Positions 1 through 6,214 of a stretch of DNA of 6,214 nucleotides are shown here, in pieces; position 1 is the stretch's first letter; every line of letters starts with the position of its first letter. Both the position numbers and the translations under genes were made by a program. The stretch lies in assembly GCA_946479205.1 (NCBI GenBank), contig CAMLFJ010000213.1, positions 1 through 6,214 on the forward strand, written 5' to 3'. Source of the stretch: an uncultured bacterium (GTDB lineage: Bacteria; Methylomirabilota; Methylomirabilia; Rokubacteriales; CSP1-6). A model generated the notes under the pieces. It was given only the letters and a program-made list of their open reading frames with translations. It made no database searches and had not been told where the DNA came from.

Positions 1-1134
1 CGGAGTCAGCACCACGTGCAGGCTGGGCGGCGTCGTGAGCTGTCGCCCCAGGTACCAGCGGCGCTCCGCCATGGCGTCGGCCACCGCCATCACGTCGACC
101 GAGTCCGACGCGAAGCCCCACACGTACATGGCGGGATCGCCGAGGACGTGGAATCCCGGGATGGCCTCGATCCCGCGGCGCAGGCGCCGCGAGGTGTCGA
201 GCATCGTGCGGTTCAGGTCGAGGAAGCCCGCCTCGCCATAGTGCTGGAACACGGCCCAGGCCGCCGCGATCGTGCCGCCCGGCCGTGAGCCGGCCATGGT
301 GGGTGTGCGATAGGGCCCGCCCGCCCAGTCGTCGAGCTGGAACGCCACCCGGCTCTGGAGCGCCTGGTCCCGGTACAGGACCAGCGACGTGCCGCGCGCG
401 GCGAAGCCGTACTTGTGCAGGTCCGCCGACATCGTCGACACCTCGGGCACCGCGAAGTCGAACGGCGGGATGGGCTGGCCCAGCTTCCGGAGAAACGGCA
501 GGGCGAAGCCGCCCACGCACGCGTCGACGTGGAGATGCAGCGCGTGCCGGCGGGCGATCTCGGCGATGGCGGGCACCGGATCGATGGTGCCGAACGGGTA
601 GTTGGGCGCCGAGGCCACGAGCCCGATGGTGTCGTCGGTCACCGCGTCGGCCATGGCCTGCACGTCGGCGACGTAGTCCTTGGTGATCGGGGTCCGGACG
701 TTCCGGATGCCGAAGATCCGGGCGGCCTTGTCGAAGGCGGGATGCGCGCTCACCGGCAGCACCAGCTCCGGGCGCGTGACCCGCGGCCGCTCCGCCCGCG
801 CGCGCTCGCGCGCCGCGCGGACGCTCAGGATGATGCTCTCCGATCCGCCGGAGGTGACGTTGCCGGGGCAACCCGGGCCCCCGAGCAGATCGGCGCTCAT
901 GCCGACCACCTCGCTTTCCAGCGCGGCGAGGCTCTTGAACATGCGCCCCGCCCCGAGCCCGTTGGTGGCCATGAAGAGCGCGTACGCCTCGCGCAGGAGC
1001 TGCAGGTGCTCCTCGCCCGCGCCGTAGACCAGGCTGAACGTCCGGCCCTCCTGCCAGGCGAGATCGCCGGCCATGGACCGCTCGAGCGATGCCATCACGT
1101 CCGCGCGCGTCTTTCCCTCGGCCGGCAGCTTCAC
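1..1134 (-). CDS. PLP-dependent lyase/decarboxylase, sphingosine-1-phosphate-lyase-like, 3'-truncated by window edge
   Basis: This fold-type I PLP enzyme belongs to the group II decarboxylase superfamily. The 378 visible residues run off the left edge without a stop; by comparison with human SGPL1 (recalled) several tens of C-terminal residues are missing. Motifs in order are VYGAGEEH (36-43), TSGGSESI (94-101, cofactor phosphate binding), HPAFDKAA (131-138), HVDACVGGF (202-210, Asp204 pairing with the pyridine nitrogen), SADLHKYGFAARG (236-248, Lys241 the Schiff-base lysine) and AGSRPGG. These match S1P lyases closely, but there is no N-terminal membrane anchor, so it should be soluble. The SPL segment NPLHPD(I/V)FPG is NGLGAGRMFKS here (58-68), and the Lys of YAPKG is Arg247, so S1P itself is doubtful as substrate. 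The GTG at 1134 is set by GGAGGAG six bases upstream and a 4-base overlap (GTGA) with the permease stop. It may act on the solute the importer brings in. Confidence 0.88.
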   Translation of the reverse strand, partial: MKLPAEGKTRADVMASLERSMAGDLAWQEGRTFSLVYGAGEEHLQLLREAYALFMATNGLGAGRMFKSLAALESEVVGMSADLLGGPGCPGNVTSGGSESIILSVRAARERARAERPRVTRPELVLPVSAHPAFDKAARIFGIRNVRTPITKDYVADVQAMADAVTDDTIGLVASAPNYPFGTIDPVPAIAEIARRHALHLHVDACVGGFALPFLRKLGQPIPPFDFAVPEVSTMSADLHKYGFAARGTSLVLYRDQALQSRVAFQLDDWAGGPYRTPTMAGSRPGGTIAAAWAVFQHYGEAGFLDLNRTMLDTSRRLRRGIEAIPGFHVLGDPAMYVWGFASDSVDVMAVADAMAERRWYLGRQLTTPPSLHVVLTP

Positions 1135-1928
1135 GATGTTCTCCTCCGGGCGCCCCGCCGGGTCGCTCCGCGGTCGAGCAGCCACCCGCCCACCAGGAGG
1201 AGGGCAAAGGAGGCGGCCAGGAGCACGCTGGCGAGGGCATTCACCCGGGGGGCAATGCCGTCCTTGAGCAGGCTCCAGATGTACATGGTGAGCGTCCCCT
1301 TCTGACCGGAGACGAAGAACGTGATCAGGAACTCGTCCATCGACAGGGTGAACACGAAGAGCGCTGCGCCCAGCACCCCGGGCAGGATCAGGGGCAGGGT
1401 CACGTGCCAGAACACCCGGGCGGGCGTGGCGCCGAGGTCGCCCGCGGCCCGCTCGAGGGAGCGGTCGAAGCCGTACAGGCGCGCGGACACGATGAGGATC
1501 GCGAACGGGACGGTGAACACGATGTGTCCCAGCACGACGGTCAGCCGGGAGAGCGGCAGATGGAGGAAGGCGAAGAAGAGCAGCAGGGCCACCCCCATCA
1601 GGAAGTGCGGGATCACCATCGGCAGGATCATCATGGCGTGGGCCGCCCGCTTGAACGCGAACGTGCAGCGGACCAGGGGGAAGGCGGCGAGCGTGCCGAT
1701 CACGGTCGACGTCACGGTGGTGATGGAGGCGATGACGAGGCTGTTGTAGAGGGCGTCGTGCAGCACGAAGTCGAAGCCCAGCTCCCGGTACCACTGCAGG
1801 GTGAACCCCCGGAACGGCAGGGACGGGATGATGTTGTCGTTGAACGAGAACAGGACGAGGAAGGCGATGGGCAGGTAGAGGAAGGCGAAACCCAGGACGC
1901 CGTACGCGATGAGGAGCCGCCTCGCCAT
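1131..1928 (-). CDS. ABC importer permease 2, PotC-like
   Basis: This 265-residue inner-membrane permease is the partner of the upstream permease. Hydrophobic segments lie at about 7-29, 61-85, 97-121, 129-150, 184-206 and 233-251. The EAA loop is at 159-184 (ERAAGDLGATPARVFWHVTLP ends with LPG). SMDEFLITFFVSG (196-208) followed by IAPRVNALASVLL (225-237) matches the late region of PotC-type subunits, where E. coli PotC has a similar SLDD...SFVTG and PEVNALA pattern (recalled). The ATG at 1928 is preceded by GGAGCGG, which overlaps the end of the preceding permease gene about 13 bases upstream and is a weak ribosome site. The very basic tail RGATRRGARRRTS is consistent with a cytoplasmic C-terminus, though part of its composition is forced by the ribosome site of the next gene, which lies inside these codons. 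Its TGA overlaps the GTG start of the PLP-enzyme gene. Confidence 0.94.
   Translation of the reverse strand: MARRLLIAYGVLGFAFLYLPIAFLVLFSFNDNIIPSLPFRGFTLQWYRELGFDFVLHDALYNSLVIASITTVTSTVIGTLAAFPLVRCTFAFKRAAHAMMILPMVIPHFLMGVALLLFFAFLHLPLSRLTVVLGHIVFTVPFAILIVSARLYGFDRSLERAAGDLGATPARVFWHVTLPLILPGVLGAALFVFTLSMDEFLITFFVSGQKGTLTMYIWSLLKDGIAPRVNALASVLLAASFALLLVGGWLLDRGATRRGARRRTS
1141..1147 (-). promoter_or_regulatory. Strong Shine-Dalgarno fixing the GTG start of the PLP-enzyme gene
   Basis: The minus strand reads GGAGGAG, then six bases, then GTG at 1134-1132. This is the best ribosome-binding site in the window and lies inside the last codons of the permease gene. It decides the non-ATG start; the next in-frame ATG is 13 codons downstream and has no comparable site. 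Confidence 0.8.
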
Positions 1929-1935
1929 GCCGCCG

Positions 1936-2808
1936 CTACCGCTCCAGGCGGTCCAGGTCGAGGTAGCGCCACGGCAGGGCCAGCGCGGCCATGACGATGA
2001 GGGCCACGATGAAGGACATCGCGGCGCCCAGCCCGAGCTGGAAGGCCTGCATCTGATTGGCGATGAGGGGGGCGATCATGACGCTGGTGGATCCGCCGAC
2101 CAGGAGCGGCACGAAGAACATGCCGACCAGGGGCACGAAGGTGAGCGCCGCCGCCGACACCACCCCAGGCATGGTCTGGGGCAGCGTCACGTGCCAGAAG
2201 GCGAGGAGCGGCCGCGCGCCGAGATCACCCGCCGCGTCGAGCAACGCCCAGTCCATCTTCTCGAGCGACGAGTAGATGGCGACGACCGCAAAGGGCAGGG
2301 AGAAGTAGGTCATGACGAGCACGACCGAGAACGGACTGTAGAGGAGGAACGGGAGGGGCGCGTCGATCAGGCCGAGGGCGCGCAGCCCCTTGTTGATGAT
2401 GCCCCCGTGGCCGAGCACCGCCATCCACGCGTAGGCGCGCAGCAGGCCGCTCGTCCAGAAGGACAGGATCACCGCGGCGAGCAGCACCTTCTGCCATCGC
2501 CGCGTGTAGCGCACGATGAAGTAGGCGAGCGGATAGGCCAGGAGAAGGGTCGCCGCGGTGATGACGAGGGCGGTGGAGAGCGTCCGCAAGAGCACGCGCG
2601 GATACGTCCAGCTCTCGAAGAACGCGCGGTAGTTGTCGAGGGTGAACGTCGTGACGATCTGGAAGTTCCGCGTGGACCAGAAGCTGTAGAGGAACATGAT
2701 GGCCATCGGGACCACGAAGAGCCCCACCTGCACCACCGCGACGGGCAGCAGGCCCCACAGGAGCGCACGCTCCCGTGAAGCCGGCCGCCCGTCCGGCCGC
2801 CCGCTCAT
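1936..2808 (-). CDS. ABC importer permease 1, PotB-like
   Basis: This 290-residue inner-membrane protein forms half of the transport channel. Hydrophobic segments lie at about 17-43, 77-99, 107-131, 156-180, 215-237 and 262-281, giving the six-helix layout of the binding-protein-dependent permease family. The EAA loop that docks on the ATPase is clear at 189-215 (DAAGDLGA ... FWHVTLP ... MPG). Length and the FWTSGLLRAYAW segment (117-128) agree with PotB-type subunits. The ATG at 2808 overlaps the TGA of the binding-protein gene (ATGA) and precedes MSGRPDGRPASRERALLWG, a short cytoplasmic tail before the first helix. The same frame is open upstream as far as about 4320, but that part runs across the binding protein and ATPase genes, is Arg/Pro/Gly-rich and is not a real N-terminus. 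No strong Shine-Dalgarno is seen, which fits coupled translation. It pairs with the permease that follows after 7 bases. Confidence 0.94.
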   Translation of the reverse strand: MSGRPDGRPASRERALLWGLLPVAVVQVGLFVVPMAIMFLYSFWSTRNFQIVTTFTLDNYRAFFESWTYPRVLLRTLSTALVITAATLLLAYPLAYFIVRYTRRWQKVLLAAVILSFWTSGLLRAYAWMAVLGHGGIINKGLRALGLIDAPLPFLLYSPFSVVLVMTYFSLPFAVVAIYSSLEKMDWALLDAAGDLGARPLLAFWHVTLPQTMPGVVSAAALTFVPLVGMFFVPLLVGGSTSVMIAPLIANQMQAFQLGLGAAMSFIVALIVMAALALPWRYLDLDRLER

Positions 2809-3908
2809 GAGGCGGCGAGCACCTCGTTCCAGGCCGCCGCGTACTCGTCCTGGTTGGCGGGCGCCTCGACGAGGCGCATCCTGAGCGCCATCTCCGGCTG
2901 GTCCATCAGGTTCGCGCGCACCATCTCGCTCATCCCCTGGGCCTTCAGGAGCTCGACTCCGGCCCGGTTGACCGAGCCGCGCTGCAGGCGCTGAAAGTTC
3001 GTGGCCACGTATTCCGGGCTGTGGATGTGGTTGAGCCACGCGAGCGCGGCATCGCGGTTCGGCGAGCCCTTGACCAGCATGTCGCCGTCGATCCAGCCGA
3101 CGTAGCCTTCCTTCGGCCGCTCCCAGCCCATCGCGGGCCCGCCCGAGGACTGGATGGTCAGCGCCCGGCCGGGGCTCGAGAGCCCGATCCACACCGTCTC
3201 CTCGACGTAGAGCCGAAGCTGCTCGTTCCAGCCCTTGGAGATGGTCGGGGCATTGCGCTTGATCTGGATGAGGACGTCCTTCGCCTTGCCGAGCTGTTCC
3301 TTGTTCATCTTGAACGGGTCGTAGCCGAGCAGGTAGGCGGCCACCGGCCACAGGAACTCGTGCTGGTCGCTGAAGCCGACGTGGCCCTTGTACTTCTTGT
3401 CGAGGAGCGCCTCGTACGATGTCGGCGGCGTCTTGATCTTGTTCTTGTTGTAGATCAGCACCGTCGGGTTCCAGCCCCACGGGACCATCAGCATGGCGCC
3501 CCCGCTCACCTGGAGGGCGGGGATCTTCTTGAACTCCGGGTACATGTTCTTCGCGACATTGGGGATGCTGTCGAGCTGGATGGGCTCGATGAGGCCCTCC
3601 TGATGGTAGCGCACCGGCCAGAGCCCGTCGGCCTCGAAGAGGTCGTACTGACTCGCCCCCGAGAGCTTGAGCTTGGCGAAGGTCTCGGCGTTGCCGCTCA
3701 TCCCGATGTGATTGACCCGGATGCCCGAGGTGTCGAAGAACGACTTGATCCCCTGCGGCTCGACGTGCCCGCCCCAGGCCAGCCAGTTCACGGTGCCCGC
3801 CGCGGCGGCCGGGCGGGGCGAGCCGCCCATCGCCGCGGCGGCGGCCAGCGCGCTCCCGGTCATTGCCGTCGTCTTGAGGAATTCCCGTCGGTTCATGGTC
3901 GTGCTCAT
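2805..3908 (-). CDS. Periplasmic substrate-binding protein, PotD-like, with Tat-type signal
   Basis: This 367-residue solute-binding lipid-free receptor delivers ligand to the permeases. The N-terminus carries NRREFLK (6-12), a twin-arginine export motif, then an Ala-rich hydrophobic stretch (about 17-29) and a likely cleavage after PAAAA (33-37), just before TVNWLAWGG where the mature fold begins. YKGHVGFSD (173-181) and the segment WERPKEGYVGWIDGD (262-276) match the PotD fold. By alignment from memory to E. coli PotD, Asp181/Glu184, Trp240, Trp272 and Asp274 fall at or near the spermidine-contacting Asp168/Glu171, Trp229, Trp255 and Asp257 (a one-residue gap is needed for the first pair). 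That favours an amine-bearing ligand, but paralogues binding other solutes exist. The ATG at 3908 is chosen because GAGGAG lies 9 bases upstream; a second ATG at codon 5 also keeps the Tat motif. The gene overlaps the ATPase stop and the permease start by 4 bases each. Confidence 0.93.
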   Translation of the reverse strand: MSTTMNRREFLKTTAMTGSALAAAAAMGGSPRPAAAAGTVNWLAWGGHVEPQGIKSFFDTSGIRVNHIGMSGNAETFAKLKLSGASQYDLFEADGLWPVRYHQEGLIEPIQLDSIPNVAKNMYPEFKKIPALQVSGGAMLMVPWGWNPTVLIYNKNKIKTPPTSYEALLDKKYKGHVGFSDQHEFLWPVAAYLLGYDPFKMNKEQLGKAKDVLIQIKRNAPTISKGWNEQLRLYVEETVWIGLSSPGRALTIQSSGGPAMGWERPKEGYVGWIDGDMLVKGSPNRDAALAWLNHIHSPEYVATNFQRLQRGSVNRAGVELLKAQGMSEMVRANLMDQPEMALRMRLVEAPANQDEYAAAWNEVLAAS

Positions 3909-5038
3909 TCGCGCGCTCTCCTCGTCGCGCCGGGGCCATCGGATGGCGTCCCGGCGGCAAATGCCCTCGCGTCCTGTTCATCCCACCAGAGGTAGACCGT
4001 CTGCCCTTCCTCGAGTCGATCCAGTGTCCCGCCCTCCACGCCGTTGAGCCGGTACGCGAGCACTTCCTGTCCGTCGGCGAGGCGGACGAAGTAGTGAGAG
4101 ATGAAGCCGAGATCGGCGATCTTCGCGATCTGTCCCGAGAGCGGGGCGCCCGGCGCGGGCGACGCGGTGGACAGGCGGACGCGCTCCGGGCGGACCAGCA
4201 CGGCCGCGGCGGCGCCCACCTCGAGCCCGCCGGTGCGGCGTGCGCGCACCGCCCCGACCCCCGGGATCGCCACCTCCGCCTCGCCCTCGCCGAGGCGCTC
4301 CACCCGTCCGGCAAAGACATTGGGCGAGCCGATGAACTCCATCACGAAGCGGTCCGCGGGGTCGCCGTAGATCTCCGCCGGCGTGCCGATTTGCAAGATC
4401 TGGCCCCGGTCCATCACCGCGATGCGGTCGGACATGGACAGCGCCTCGTCCTGGTCGTGGGTCACGTACACGAAGGTGATCCCGACCCGGCGCTGCAGTC
4501 GCGTGAGCTCGGCTTGCATCTGCTGGCGCAGCTTGAGGTCGAGCGCGCCCAGCGGCTCGTCGAGCAGGAGCACCGACGGCTGGTTGATCAGGGCGCGCGC
4601 CAGCGCCACCCGCTGGCGCTGGCCGCCGCTGAGCTGGCCCGGGCGCCGCTCCTCGAACCCCTCCAGCGAGACCAGGCGCAGCATCTCCTCCACCGCGCGC
4701 CGCCGCTCGGGCCGCGGGACCTTCTTCATGCGCAGGCCGAACCCCACGTTGTCGGCCACGCTCATGTGCGGGAACAGCGCGTAGCTCTGGAAGACGGTGT
4801 TCACGGGCCGCGCGTGCGACGGCGTGTTCCCCATCGGCTGGCCGTCGATCAGGAGCGTGCCGCGGGAGGCGGTCTCGAAGCCGCCGATCAGGTTGAGCGT
4901 GGTGGTCTTGCCGCAGCCGCTCGGTCCCAGCAGCGAGAAGAACTCGCCCTTGCGGATCACGAGGTCGACGCCGTCCAGCGCCACCACGGAGCCGAAGCGC
5001 TTGGCCACGTCGCGCAGCTCGACCGCAGCGCTCGCCAC
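3905..5038 (-). CDS. ABC importer ATP-binding protein, PotA-like (POPT family)
   Basis: This 377-residue ATPase powers the importer encoded by the next three genes and would sit on the cytoplasmic face of the membrane as a dimer. All nucleotide-binding motifs are intact: Walker A GPSGCGKT (38-45), Q-loop Gln84 in VFQSYALFPH, signature LSGGQ (136-140), Walker B VLLLDEP (156-162, Glu161 catalytic), D-loop GALD (164-167) and switch His194. Residues from about 240 to 355 form the C-terminal TOBE region, including VRPERVRL (282-289), as in PotA, FbpC and related ATPases. The start is a GTG, the first possible start after the in-frame TGA of the CoA-transferase; only one codon (CGG) lies between them. 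I see no strong Shine-Dalgarno, so initiation probably depends on coupling to the upstream gene. The stop overlaps the start of the binding-protein gene by 4 bases (ATGA). The family is certain; the transported solute is not. Confidence 0.95.
   Translation of the reverse strand: MASAAVELRDVAKRFGSVVALDGVDLVIRKGEFFSLLGPSGCGKTTTLNLIGGFETASRGTLLIDGQPMGNTPSHARPVNTVFQSYALFPHMSVADNVGFGLRMKKVPRPERRRAVEEMLRLVSLEGFEERRPGQLSGGQRQRVALARALINQPSVLLLDEPLGALDLKLRQQMQAELTRLQRRVGITFVYVTHDQDEALSMSDRIAVMDRGQILQIGTPAEIYGDPADRFVMEFIGSPNVFAGRVERLGEGEAEVAIPGVGAVRARRTGGLEVGAAAAVLVRPERVRLSTASPAPGAPLSGQIAKIADLGFISHYFVRLADGQEVLAYRLNGVEGGTLDRLEEGQTVYLWWDEQDARAFAAGTPSDGPGATRRARE
3918..3923 (-). promoter_or_regulatory. Shine-Dalgarno for the substrate-binding protein gene
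   Basis: The minus strand reads GAGGAG nine bases before the ATG at 3908, inside the 3' end of the ATPase gene. It supports the first ATG over the one at codon 5. A dedicated site fits the high level of binding protein such importers usually need relative to the ATPase. Confidence 0.7.
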
Positions 5039-5041
5039 CCG

Positions 5042-6214
5042 TCAGACCACGCCGCGGGCGCGAAGGTCGGCGATGTCCGGTCCGCGGTAGCCCAGCTCGG
5101 TGAGGATCGCGTCGGTGTGCTCGCCGAGCAGAGGCGCCCGGTGGCGGAAGGATCCCGGGGTCTCGGAGAGATCGACCGGCGTGGGCGCGAGCGGCGCGGG
5201 CCGCGGCAGCCCCGGATAGTCGGTGTCGGCCACCAGCCCGGCGGCCCGGATGTGCGGGTCCTCGAGCGCCTGCTGCGGCGAGTAGAGCGGCCCGGCGGGG
5301 ACCCTGGCCTTCTCGAGCTCGGCCAGCGCCTCGGCGGTCGTGCGCTCGGCGGTCCACTCCGACATTCGCTTGGAGATCACCTCGCCGTTGTCGCCGCGGG
5401 CCAGGTCGTCCTTGAAGCGCGGGTCGGTCAGCCAGTGCCCCTCGCCCATCAGCTTCGCCCAGCGCGTGAACATGGGGCCGCCGATCGCGTAGGCGATGAT
5501 CCAGCCGTCCTTGGTGCGGAACAGGTCGGACGGCGCCGAGGTTTGCCCCCGGTTGACCGTGGCCACCCGGTTCGGGCGCACGACCTGCTGCTCGACGAGC
5601 GTGGGGTTGTTGAAGGCGACCGCGGTGCGTAGCAGGGCGGCCTCGACCTTCTGGCCGCGGCCCGTCTTGTCGCGCGCCATGAGCGCCGCCAGCGTGCCGA
5701 ACGCCGAGACCGACGCGGTCCCGAAGTCGACCCAGGCCACCGAGGCGCGCAGCGGTTGCTCGGGGGTTCCGGTCAGGTACGCGCCGCCGGCCATCACCTG
5801 GCCGATGCCGTCGAAGCCGTGCTTGTGGCTCCAGGGGCCCCCGGCGCCGAATGCGGTCACGGTGGTGAGGATGATGTCGGGTTTCACCGCGCGGAGGCTG
5901 TCGAGGTCGAGCGCCAGGGCCCGCAGCACCTCGGGCGGCAGGTTGGCCACCACCACGTCGGCGGTGGCCACCAGCTTGCGGACGATCTCACGCCCCTCGG
6001 GACAGGCGGGATCGAGAGTCATCGCCCGCTTGTTGCGGTTCATCACCAGGTACATGGCTCCGACGCCGTCGTCGCCCACCGGCGCCACCCACCGATCCTC
6101 GCCCCCGCCGATCCGCTCGATCCGGATGACGTCGGCGCCGAGGTCGGCCAGCAGCGCCGCGCAATACGGCCCCGCGATGTAGCGTCCGAAGTCGAGGACC
6201 CGGACCCCGCTCAG
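5042..6214 (-). CDS. Class III CoA-transferase (CaiB/BaiF family), 5'-truncated by window edge
   Basis: This cytoplasmic enzyme moves coenzyme A from an acyl-CoA donor to a carboxylic acid acceptor. The reading frame is open to the right edge and gives 390 visible residues ending in TGA. It opens with LSGVRVLDFGRYIAGPYCA and then GADVIRIE, the standard N-terminus of the family. By comparison with E. coli Frc (recalled), only about 4-5 codons are missing. A GTG at 6088 is in frame but would delete the conserved first 42 residues, so I reject it as the start. Visible residues near 163 (VDFGT) hold the Asp aligning with the catalytic Asp169 of Frc. KTGRGQ at 183-188 and APLLGEHT near 360-367 are further family signatures. 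The glycine-rich loop typical of formyl-CoA transferase is not evident, so an oxalate/formate role is not supported. The acyl substrate is unknown. It is the first visible gene of the operon and ends 3 bases before the ATPase gene, in the same frame. Confidence 0.93.
   Translation of the reverse strand: MSGVRVLDFGRYIAGPYCAALLADLGADVIRIERIGGGEDRWVAPVGDDGVGAMYLVMNRNKRAMTLDPACPEGREIVRKLVATADVVVANLPPEVLRALALDLDSLRAVKPDIILTTVTAFGAGGPWSHKHGFDGIGQVMAGGAYLTGTPEQPLRASVAWVDFGTASVSAFGTLAALMARDKTGRGQKVEAALLRTAVAFNNPTLVEQQVVRPNRVATVNRGQTSAPSDLFRTKDGWIIAYAIGGPMFTRWAKLMGEGHWLTDPRFKDDLARGDNGEVISKRMSEWTAERTTAEALAELEKARVPAGPLYSPQQALEDPHIRAAGLVADTDYPGLPRPAPLAPTPVDLSETPGSFRHRAPLLGEHTDAILTELGYRGPDIADLRARGVV

Noticed and set aside
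1..1134. Calling the PLP enzyme a glutamate or aromatic amino acid decarboxylase.
   Set aside because: The HVDACVGGF, SADLHKYGFAARG and AGSRPGG motifs fit the S1P-lyase branch much better than the GAD or AADC branches, though the exact substrate remains open.
1399..2199. A 14-base direct repeat, gtcacgtgccagaa, at 1399-1412 and 2186-2199.
   Set aside because: Both copies encode the conserved FWHVT part of the EAA loop in the two paralogous permeases, so the identity is explained by protein homology.
1936..4320. A 794-codon minus-strand open frame that could be read as one giant permease fusion.
   Set aside because: Only the last 290 residues are permease-like. The rest overlaps the binding-protein and ATPase genes out of frame and is Arg/Pro/Gly-rich low-complexity sequence, as expected for a stop-poor shadow frame in high-GC DNA.
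4094..5632. Long plus-strand open frame of 512 codons opposite the ATPase and CoA-transferase genes, with similar ones at 415-1305, 1089-1994, 1909-2778 and 3021-3995.
   Set aside because: All are antisense to well-supported genes, rich in Arg, His, Glu, Gly and Ala, and have no recognisable domains. They result from codon bias in GC-rich coding DNA.
5042..6214. Naming the CoA-transferase as formyl-CoA transferase (frc).
   Set aside because: The N- and C-terminal signatures and the catalytic Asp are common to the whole class III family. The Frc glycine-rich loop is not evident, and no oxalyl-CoA decarboxylase is in the window.

Overview
The window is a high-GC, gene-dense bacterial segment. 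All six genes I can support lie on the minus strand and read from right to left. There is essentially no intergenic DNA: the largest gap between genes is 7 bases, and three of the five junctions are 4-base stop/start overlaps. This looks like the interior of one polycistronic, translationally coupled operon. Both edges cut genes: the first gene in transcription order loses about 4-5 codons of its N-terminus at the right edge, and the last loses its C-terminus at the left edge. The operon promoter and terminator are therefore outside the window. I see no RNA gene, mobile element, CRISPR array or terminator.

Layout in transcription order: (1) 6214-5042, a class III (CaiB/BaiF/formyl-CoA transferase family) CoA-transferase; (2) 5038-3905, the ATPase of a polyamine/POPT-type ABC importer (PotA-like); (3) 3908-2805, its periplasmic substrate-binding protein with a Tat-type signal (PotD-like); (4) 2808-1936, the first permease (PotB-like); (5) 1928-1131, the second permease (PotC-like); (6) 1134-1, a PLP-dependent enzyme of the group II decarboxylase / sphingosine-1-phosphate-lyase type.

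The genes suggest one uptake-and-breakdown module. A periplasmic protein captures a small, probably amine-bearing solute, and a two-permease, one-ATPase importer brings it into the cytoplasm. The PLP enzyme would then act on its amino group or on a neighbouring C-C or C-COOH bond, and the CoA-transferase would activate a carboxylate product (or the substrate). That order of events and the substrate are inference. The most notable point is that the PLP enzyme matches the sphingosine-1-phosphate lyase fold almost from end to end. However, it has lost the conserved Asn-Pro-Leu-His-Pro-Asp segment near the active site and has Arg where the phosphate-contacting Lys normally sits, so its substrate is probably not sphingosine-1-phosphate.

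The organism is a GC-rich bacterium with a periplasm and a Tat system. Class III CoA-transferases next to Pot-type importers are common in Proteobacteria and in uncultured soil and groundwater lineages such as Rokubacteria, but the sequence alone does not fix the phylum.
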